64,000 bases of DNA. Source: Peribacillus glennii (GTDB lineage Bacteria > Bacillota > Bacilli > Bacillales > DSM-1321). Location: contig NZ_QVTD01000003.1 in assembly GCF_003429105.1 (NCBI RefSeq), positions 372,001 to 436,000 on the forward strand. Direction: 5' to 3'. The translations under genes and the position numbers were made by a program. Below are positions 61,880 through 64,000 of the stretch, in pieces; positions within the stretch are counted from its first letter, which is position 1; every line of letters starts with the position of its first letter. The notes under the pieces were generated by a model that saw only the letters and a list, made by a program, of their open reading frames with translations, had not been told where the DNA came from and ran no database searches.

Positions 61880-62077
61880 TTACACCACTTTTTTTACAGC
61901 TAAAGACTCTAATGCTTTCTGTACATTAGCTACTGTATTCAGGGAAGATAAATCGACTCCAAGGTTAACAGCAATCCGGGCAAATTCCGGCCGTAATCCG
62001 ATCAGGATGGTTTTCATTCCCAGCAATGCCATGAAAGAATTAATCTTTAGCAGGTAATCAATACCAGTTGGTCGAAA
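61880..62077 (-). pseudogene. C-terminal fragment of an RsbR-type STAS-domain protein
   Basis: 65 codons open after an in-frame TAA and lacking a start signal: FMALLGMKTILIGLRPEFAR followed by AVNLGVDLSSLNTVANVQKA, matching the end of RsbR-family STAS domains (LLGA...GIRPEIAQ...LGIDLS). Relatives are stressosome components upstream of SigB. Only about half of one STAS domain remains, so this is a decayed gene. The stretch from 62078 to 62547 contains no gene apart from the terminator at 62409. Confidence 0.7.
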
Positions 62078-62408
62078 TTAGACCGTTCACCTATAATGAT
62101 AGTCAAACAATTGATATGGCGAGTTCATGGCTCCCCCCACATTCTTCCTTTTTTTTAGCTCGTAACCTTATTGTTAAGTATAGGTTACATTTCCTTTTTA
62201 AACGCTCCCACAAATCTCTTCTATTACCTTCCTTTTATCTTTTCTTTCTCTTATTCCTATAACGCGATTAACCCCGTTCCTTATTTCAAGACGAGGTAAA
62301 TAAAAGTTGTTTAATTTTAGATCGCAAAAACCAGCCGTTTTTTTAAGAACCATATCGGAACAGTCTAACTAAAGAATTCTTTAACCAATGCGCCCTGTAC
62401 TTAAAACG

Positions 62409-62445
62409 AAAAAGTCGAGGCTATAGGAAAAGCCCACGACTTTTT
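62409..62445 (-). terminator. Rho-independent terminator after the NAD(P)-binding protein gene
   Basis: AAAAAGTCG/CGACTTTTT outer stem with GGCT/AGCC inside; T run on both strands. About 100 bases after the stop at 62548. Confidence 0.8.
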
Positions 62446-62547
62446 CGGAATAAAAAAGCGAATTTAAATGTACCACATAGCTTTTTTAATTGATTATAAA
62501 GCTCTCCATCTACCCCATCGTGCAATGGAGCGCTAAAAAAATTCCTA

Positions 62548-63192
62548 TTAGACCTTTTGTAATGCATCAAAAATCGGAGTATCCCCAGACACAAGATCAA
62601 ATGAACGTTTGAAGGTCCGTTCTTCATTTAAAGATGCCAAAATGGTTTTGGCCACATCTTCACGCGGAATGGAATATCGAAGCAAATTCTCTGCAATTGA
62701 AATTTTCCCTGTACCTGGCTCGTTTAATAGCCCTCCCGGACGGATGATGGTATACGTTAACGTGCTTTGTTCAAGAATTTTATCTGCATAGTGCTTGGCT
62801 ACATAATACGGTTTAATTTTTTCGTTCCAGTTTTCCCTATTATGCGCACCAAGGGCACTGACCATAATAAACCTTTTGATCCCCGTTTTTTCGGCAGCTT
62901 CTACCGTTTTGGCAGCTCCATCCAGATCGATCAATAGCGTTTTGTCCGCTCCTGTATGCCCGCCGGATCCCGCGGTGAATACGATGGCATCACAGCCCTT
63001 TGCCCCTTCCGCAATCTCCCCGACGGTTCCTTCCAAATTGACTATGGAAGTTTCTATACCCAATGTTTGAAAAGACTCTGCTTGCTCTCGCTTTCTTACC
63101 ATTGCTCTCACTGAATGTTCATCGCTTTCAGATAACAAACGTATCAGGTGTTGTCCAATCTGGCCATTTGCACCAACTACGAATACTTTCAT
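62548..63192 (-). CDS. NAD(P)-binding atypical SDR (YhfK-like)
   Basis: 214 residues from ATG 63192 (MKVFVVGANG), nine bases from GAGGGAG; a GTG at 63210 overlaps that site. Rossmann loop VGANGQIGQHL (GxxGxxG), then ARG/LYS pair region MVRKREQ favouring NADP, DAIVFTAGSG, and KPYYVAKHYADKILE with the Tyr-x3-Lys-like active pair, closing with TIIRPGGLLNEPGTGK. Belongs to the SDR_a5/YhfK group of probable sugar-nucleotide-epimerase-like or flavin-reductase-like proteins with unclear function. Single-gene unit with a terminator. Confidence 0.87.
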   Translation of the reverse strand: MKVFVVGANGQIGQHLIRLLSESDEHSVRAMVRKREQAESFQTLGIETSIVNLEGTVGEIAEGAKGCDAIVFTAGSGGHTGADKTLLIDLDGAAKTVEAAEKTGIKRFIMVSALGAHNRENWNEKIKPYYVAKHYADKILEQSTLTYTIIRPGGLLNEPGTGKISIAENLLRYSIPREDVAKTILASLNEERTFKRSFDLVSGDTPIFDALQKV

Positions 63193-63476
63193 ATGATCAA
63201 GCTCCCTCACATATTGATATATGTTTATTCTAAAATGTATTCCTCAAAAAACCAAATTGAGCGTACGCGGTTAAATTATTATGGCGCCATTCCTGCTTTA
63301 TTTATCAATTCAAGCATAAAATATTTTTTTAAAAATAGTTTTTCTTCGTATGAAAATTTTATAGACATATCGGTTATCTACCGCTTGTTCACTCTGTCAA
63401 GAATCCATTTACAGACATAAAAAAGGGACTTTACTCTTCAGGAATCAACCCGTTAACTTATATTTTTTAACCTGAG

Positions 63477-63728
63477 TCAATCATTCGGGTTTAGGATGGA
63501 CAGCACCTGATGGTCTTCCCATTTTCCGTTGGTCTTTACATTTTTCTTCGCCAGTCCTTCTTTATGGAAACCTGATTTTCCCAATACACATATCGATGCT
63601 AAATTATGGGGCATTACCCCGGCTCCTATCCTGTGTAATTTTAAAATATCGAATGCATAATCAACGATTAGATTAACAGCTTCCCAGACAATATCCACGC
63701 CATAATCCCTAAGCATATTACTGGTCAT
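63477..63728 (-). pseudogene. C-terminal fragment of a GNAT (RimJ/RimL) acetyltransferase
   Basis: 83 codons. From WEAVNLIVDYAFDILKLHRI through MPHNLASICVLGKSGFHKEG and NGKWEDHQVL it follows the last half of ribosomal-protein-type N-acetyltransferases, but the first two thirds of the usual about 180 residues are missing and the leading dozen codons are unrelated. No ribosome site before ATG 63728. Remnant of a decayed gene; the 63193-63476 gap before it has no gene. Confidence 0.72.
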
Positions 63729-63743
63729 CTTAAGTGTTCAAAT

Positions 63744-63769
63744 GTTTAAAATCATAGATATTTGGAAAA
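63744..63769 (+). promoter_or_regulatory. SigB-like promoter of the ChaB gene
   Basis: GTTTAA-N14-GGAAAA: perfect -35, -10 one mismatch from GGGWAW, 26 bases before ATG 63796. Confidence 0.55.
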
Positions 63770-63795
63770 AGAAAAGATAAAAAGGATGATGCGAC

Positions 63796-63996
63796 ATGCC
63801 TTATAATTCCTTAAATGAGCTTCCAGAGGCAGTAAAAGATCATTTACCCCATCACGCCCAAGAAATTTTTAAAGAAGCGTTTAATTCGGCCAGTGAGGAA
63901 TATAAGGAAGAAGAAACAGCATTTAAAGTAGCCTGGAGTGCCGTCAAAAAGAAATATAAAAAGGAAAGTGACGGCAAGTGGGTGGAAAAACACTAG
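63796..63996 (+). CDS. chaB: ChaB family protein
   Basis: 66 residues. LPEAVKDHLPHHAQEIFKEAFN followed by AFKVAWSAVKKKYKK is the ChaB signature (LP..V...LP.HAQ.I...AFN...A...AW..VK..Y). In E. coli ChaB is linked to the ChaA cation/proton antiporter; in Bacillaceae such proteins often occur with stress genes and their role is unclear. ATG 63796 follows AAAAGGATG-type ribosome site. A SigB-like promoter upstream adds it to the stress genes of this region. The gene is complete; only four bases follow it in the window. Confidence 0.9.
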   Translation: MPYNSLNELPEAVKDHLPHHAQEIFKEAFNSASEEYKEEETAFKVAWSAVKKKYKKESDGKWVEKH

Positions 63997-64000
63997 ATGC

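Noticed and set aside
63148-63420. Plus-strand 90-codon frame over the YhfK-like promoter
   Set aside because: Overlaps a real gene start, has no ribosome site and reads as AT-rich random sequence.
1-64000. tRNA, rRNA, CRISPR arrays, prophage or transposase genes
   Set aside because: No cloverleaf-type, rRNA-like, repeat-spacer, phage structural or DDE transposase sequence was seen on either strand.

Overview
The window looks like chromosomal DNA of a spore-former-type Bacillaceae (Bacillus, Neobacillus or Cytobacillus relative). It is AT-rich, has strong AGGAGG-type ribosome sites with frequent TTG/GTG starts, carries SigB-type promoters before YflT-family stress proteins, a purine riboswitch, and a SigL (sigma-54) control system. 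Species cannot be named from sequence alone. No tRNA, rRNA, CRISPR array, prophage or insertion sequence was seen.

Layout. (1) 1-5.6 kb: minus-strand catabolic operon: family III CoA-transferase, a LeuC/LeuD-like hydratase pair, an HMG-CoA-lyase-family lyase and a maleate-isomerase-family protein, with a divergent GntR/FCD regulator and a palindromic operator between them. I read it as a candidate C4/C5 dicarboxylate (citraconate/citramalate-type) route to acetyl-CoA and pyruvate. (2) 5.9-13.7 kb: mixed housekeeping and stress genes: BASS-family transporter, ATP-grasp enzyme, small protein, YflT-type protein behind a SigB promoter, class A penicillin-binding protein, DEDDh exonuclease. (3) 13.9-54.6 kb: about 40 kb of almost uninterrupted minus-strand catabolic genes: five acyl-CoA ligases, four acyl-CoA dehydrogenases (two a recent tandem duplication), two thiolases (one with a DUF35 partner), three SDRs, an alpha-methylacyl-CoA-racemase-like protein, enoyl-CoA hydratases, MaoC, two nitronate-monooxygenase-like flavoproteins, two LLM monooxygenases with an FMN reductase, a HyuA/HyuB pair with an extra zinc ribbon, a Liv-type ABC importer, a DMT transporter and a frameshifted Fe-alcohol dehydrogenase. 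(4) 55.1-57.2 kb: a divergent CBS-PAS-AAA+-Fis sigma-54 activator. (5) 57.8-64 kb: MBL hydrolase, YflT-type stress protein, a 39-residue SigB-driven membrane peptide, adenine deaminase behind a guanine-class riboswitch, an SDR-like protein, decayed STAS and GNAT fragments and a ChaB protein.

The main discovery is regulatory. Three matches to TGGCAT-N5-TTGCA lie in three intergenic gaps, all on the minus strand, at the heads of the three transcription blocks of region 3 (54.79, 39.50 and 28.24 kb). Each is followed about 95-190 bp upstream by TTGTTWACA-like or GTTAAC repeats. Together with the divergent activator this suggests one sigma-54 regulon spanning about 40 kb for import and degradation of a methyl-branched or cyclic carboxylic acid or ketone of unknown identity.

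Four places (small membrane ORF at 7.1 kb, Fe-ADH at 34.4 kb, and twice in an enoyl-CoA hydratase at 51.5-51.7 kb) need exactly one inserted base to restore a normal gene. They are either real lesions or assembly errors.
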